Shown here piece after piece: positions 6,855 to 8,853 of a stretch of 8,853 bases of DNA. A program made the position numbers and the translations under genes. This DNA is from Ignavibacteria bacterium (GTDB taxonomy: Bacteria > Bacteroidota > Ignavibacteria > UBA10030 > UBA6906): assembly GCA_029859455.1 (NCBI GenBank), contig JAOUDE010000096.1, forward strand, positions 1-8,853, read 5' to 3'. The stretch's first letter is position 1, and the number at the start of each line of letters is the position of its first letter. The notes beneath the pieces were generated by a model. The model did not search any database, had not been told where the DNA came from, and worked only from the letters and a program-made list of their open reading frames with translations.

Positions 6855-6863
6855 CAGGGTTAT

Positions 6864-7448
6864 TTATGCAGAACCGGTACTATTGAACCGGCTCATTGTT
6901 GTTTCAAGACCTTCGCGGCAATAGAACTCAATCGCGTCGGCACAGCGGGCGACCATGGCGGTCACAAGTTTCAACTCTTCCCTGTGAAACGGGGAGAGGA
7001 CGAAATCCGCAAGATCATTTTCCGTCTCGGGATCCTTCGGTCCGATTCCGCACCGGCAACGGGCGATTTCCTCCGTCCCGAGCGACCCTATTACCGAAGC
7101 GAGTCCGTTGTGTCCTCCGTCGCTTCCTGCGGGGCGAAGTCGAAGCGATCCGAGCGGCAGGGCAACATCATCGATGACAACGAGAATCCGGTCCTGTTCT
7201 ATCCCGAACAGCGGCATCGCCTCACGAACGGCGATTCCCGAGAGATTCATGAAGGTGAGCGGTTTCAGGAGGACCACGCCGGCTCCTCCGAACCTTTTCC
7301 TCAGATAGAGAAACTCTCCTTTTCCCGGAGACCACTCTCGTTTCCATCGCCGGGCCAGACAATCGACGACCTGGAAGCCGACATTATGCCGTGTTCCCTC
7401 GTACTGGTATCCCGGGTTCCCAAGGCCGACAATGAGCGTCTCATCCAT
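6864..7448 (-). CDS. pth: Peptidyl-tRNA hydrolase
   Basis: Releases peptides from prematurely dropped peptidyl-tRNA so that tRNA can be recycled in the cytosol. At 194 residues it is full length for bacterial Pth. Residues matching the E. coli active and binding site are N11 (GLGNPG), catalytic H21 (TRHNVGF), N68 (LTFMNLSG), D93 (VIDDV) and N114 (GGHNGL), all intact. The start is 12 bp after the rplY stop codon. There is no good Shine-Dalgarno at normal spacing: the nearest GAGGA lies about 16 bases upstream, inside rplY. Expression may therefore depend on ribosomes terminating on rplY. Its place between rplY and rpsF fits a translation-maintenance operon, and the prs-rplY-pth order is common in bacteria. 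Confidence 0.97.
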   Translation of the reverse strand: MDETLIVGLGNPGYQYEGTRHNVGFQVVDCLARRWKREWSPGKGEFLYLRKRFGGAGVVLLKPLTFMNLSGIAVREAMPLFGIEQDRILVVIDDVALPLGSLRLRPAGSDGGHNGLASVIGSLGTEEIARCRCGIGPKDPETENDLADFVLSPFHREELKLVTAMVARCADAIEFYCREGLETTMSRFNSTGSA

Positions 7449-7460
7449 GGGATGCCGGAA

Positions 7461-8132
7461 TCAATCCTCTTTCTTCTCTCCGTCGCTCTCCTCGTCCTCG
7501 TCATCCTTCTTTCCCTTGCCGACAACCTCGGGCTCGGCGGCCTCTTCGGTTGCAGCTTCCTCGGGCGTCGGTTCTTTCACGACGGTCGGAGGCAGGACGG
7601 CAACAATGGTCTGTTCCTCTGAATCAAGAAATTCGACATCAGGAACGTTCAGATCTCTGATATGGACACTCATGTGAATCTCAAGACCGGCCACGTTGAT
7701 CTCTATCTTCTCCGGGATATTCCGGGGAAGGCAGAGGACCCGGACCTTGTGCATCAGATGCTGAAGACGTCCGCCGGTTTCGCGCACTCCTTTCGGAACG
7801 CCGCCAACCAGAACGACCGGGACATCGATGGTGAGCTGCTCGCCTTCTCTCAGGCCCTGGAGATCGAAATGAATCGGGAGGTCCGTCACCGGATCGAATT
7901 GAACATCCCTGACGATACATTTCTTTGATGACTGATTCTCGATCTGAAGATCGATGATATTCGTCTTCGAAGTGAACACGAGCGGCGCCAGCCGGGTGGC
8001 GAGAACCTGAATATGCAGGTTCTGGTCACCATGTCCGTAGTAAACTCCCGGTGTTTTCCCTGTGGCGCGGACCCGCTTGGCTCCTTTGCCGAGTGATTCA
8101 CGTATCTCTGCTTTGAGAACAAAATCTGACAT
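7461..8132 (-). CDS. rplY: 50S ribosomal protein L25, long CTC/TL5 type
   Basis: Binds 5S rRNA in the large subunit; long versions are called Ctc, or TL5 in Thermus. It has 223 residues. The L25 domain (about 1-92) includes a conserved GAKRVRATGKTPGVYYGHG region and the segment FDLQGLREGEQLTIDVPV at the junction. The C-terminal beta domain (about 93-185) contains VVLVGGVPKGVRETGG and a stretch ending ILDSEEQTIVAV-like, here FLDSEEQTIVAVLPP. The last 40 or so residues are a low-complexity acidic tail with many Glu, Asp and Lys, probably disordered. The ATG has a GGAAGGA Shine-Dalgarno at 8139-8145 and follows the prs stop codon by 15 bp. In some species Ctc is stress-induced; nothing here shows separate regulation. 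Confidence 0.96.
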   Translation of the reverse strand: MSDFVLKAEIRESLGKGAKRVRATGKTPGVYYGHGDQNLHIQVLATRLAPLVFTSKTNIIDLQIENQSSKKCIVRDVQFDPVTDLPIHFDLQGLREGEQLTIDVPVVLVGGVPKGVRETGGRLQHLMHKVRVLCLPRNIPEKIEINVAGLEIHMSVHIRDLNVPDVEFLDSEEQTIVAVLPPTVVKEPTPEEAATEEAAEPEVVGKGKKDDEDEESDGEKKED

Positions 8133-8147
8133 GCGAGTTCCTTCCAG

Positions 8148-8853
8148 CTATCCTTTGTCAACGTCGAACAGCGAGCTGATCGACTTGTGTTTGAACGTCC
8201 GTTTCATCGCTTCGGCAAAAATCCACGCCACCGATTCCACCTCGACATTCTTCAGGTTGCCGTTAATCGGGAGCGAATCTGTTACAACAAGTTTCTTCAG
8301 TCCGGAGTTGGTTATTCTCTCACACGCATTCCCGGACAGAACCGCATGAGTTGCCGCCGCATAGACATCGACCGCCCCTGCATTCTTGAGCGCCGCAACG
8401 GCGTTGCACAATGTTCCTGCGGTATCGATCAGATCATCCACAATGAGGATGTTTCTGCCTTCCACATCGCCGATGATATTCATCACTTCCGCTTCGTTCT
8501 GCCTCGGCCGCCGCTTGTCGATCAGGATAAGATCCGCTTCGAGTCGCTTGGCGTACGCACGTGCCATCTTGATTCCCCCCACATCGGGGGAGGCGACAGC
8601 AAGTTTCGGGATTTTGTTCTCCCGGAAATGCTTCACAAGCACCGCAGACGAATAAAGATGGTCCACCGGCATATCAAAGAATCCCTGGATCTGCGGTGCG
8701 TGGAGATCCATGGTGATCACCCTGTCTGCACCCGCCGCCGTGATCAGGTTGGCGATCAGCTTTGCGGTGATCGACACTCTCGGCTGATCCTTCCTGTCCT
8801 GACGGGCATACCCGAAATACGGAATCACGGCAACTACCTTGCGTGCGGATGCA
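8148..8853 (-). CDS. prs: Ribose-phosphate pyrophosphokinase (PRPP synthetase), 5' end cut by window edge
   Basis: Transfers pyrophosphate from ATP to ribose 5-phosphate to make PRPP, the precursor for purines, pyrimidines, NAD, histidine and tryptophan. The 234 C-terminal residues are visible; about 80 N-terminal residues lie outside the window. The reading frame stays open to the right edge and begins ASARKVVAVIPYFGYARQDR, so the GTG at 8828 is an internal valine, not a start. Recognisable elements in the fragment are the PRPP synthetase signature MDLHAPQIQGFFDMPVD (48-64), SPDVGG (88-93), the flexible-loop region IDKRRPRQNEAEV (111-123) and the PRPP-binding loop IVDDLIDTAGT (137-147). It ends in TAG and is followed after 15 bp by rplY. 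It appears to be an early gene of the operon; its promoter is not visible. Confidence 0.96.
   Translation of the reverse strand, partial: ASARKVVAVIPYFGYARQDRKDQPRVSITAKLIANLITAAGADRVITMDLHAPQIQGFFDMPVDHLYSSAVLVKHFRENKIPKLAVASPDVGGIKMARAYAKRLEADLILIDKRRPRQNEAEVMNIIGDVEGRNILIVDDLIDTAGTLCNAVAALKNAGAVDVYAAATHAVLSGNACERITNSGLKKLVVTDSLPINGNLKNVEVESVAWIFAEAMKRTFKHKSISSLFDVDKG

Noticed and set aside
6871..6891. Direct repeat GAACCGG twice near the end of pth.
   Set aside because: Seven bases long, partly inside coding sequence, with no flanking mobile element features; compatible with chance.
6756..7622. A 288-codon open frame on the plus strand opposite pth and parts of rpsF and rplY.
   Set aside because: It spans three real genes in antisense and shows no family resemblance. 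The apparent hydrophobic stretch comes from the reverse complement of the acidic L25 tail.
8148..8828. prs as a complete short gene starting at the GTG at 8828.
   Set aside because: The frame stays open to the window edge and the eight upstream codons match conserved PRPP synthetase sequence, so the gene is truncated by the window.
1..8853. A hidden undescribed system (defence, mobile, biosynthetic or repeat-based).
   Set aside because: Every coding stretch is accounted for by conserved housekeeping genes with intact motifs, the gaps are short, and I saw no array, integration site or transfer signal.

Overview
The window is a compact stretch of bacterial core genome. All ten recognisable genes lie on the minus strand, so the first transcribed gene is at the right edge. 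In transcription order they are prs (5' end cut by the window edge), rplY/ctc, pth, rpsF, rpsR, rplI, a terminator, korA, korB, a terminator, nrnA and pepA. Nearly all the sequence is coding. The only gaps above about 80 bases are the rpsF leader (6776-6863), the rplI-korA gap (5490-5631) and the korB-nrnA gap (2515-2617).

Organism (inference): base composition looks like mid-50s % GC. Ribosomal protein S18 has a single N-terminal cysteine and the segment [20 protein letters not shown], which resembles Bacteroidota/Chlorobiota/Ignavibacteriota (FCB group) proteins. The order rpsF-rpsR-rplI without ssb and a two-subunit KorAB fit the same group. Several genes have good Shine-Dalgarno sequences, which is unusual for classical Bacteroidota and leans towards Ignavibacteriota, Chlorobiota or a relative. 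This placement rests on remembered family patterns, not on a search.

Transcription unit 1 (8853 to 5591) covers nucleotide precursor supply and translation: PRPP synthetase, L25 of the long CTC type, peptidyl-tRNA hydrolase, S6, S18 and L9. Spacing is tight (gaps of 15 and 12 bp, a 4-bp overlap, an 11-bp gap) except for an 88-bp structured leader before rpsF, and the unit ends at a strong intrinsic terminator. Unit 2 (5489 to 2570) encodes 2-oxoglutarate:ferredoxin oxidoreductase, whose two genes overlap by 8 bp, and it also ends at a strong terminator. Unit 3 (2514 to 11) pairs a DHH-family nanoRNase/pAp phosphatase with a leucyl aminopeptidase through an ATGA overlap.

Catalytic or ligand residues are intact in every enzyme that could be checked, and no gene looks broken. 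I found no mobile element, CRISPR array, tRNA, rRNA or defence system, and nothing I would call a previously undescribed system. The points most worth a second look are the rpsF leader, a candidate autoregulatory RNA, and the lack of a Shine-Dalgarno at the first gene of units 2 and 3.
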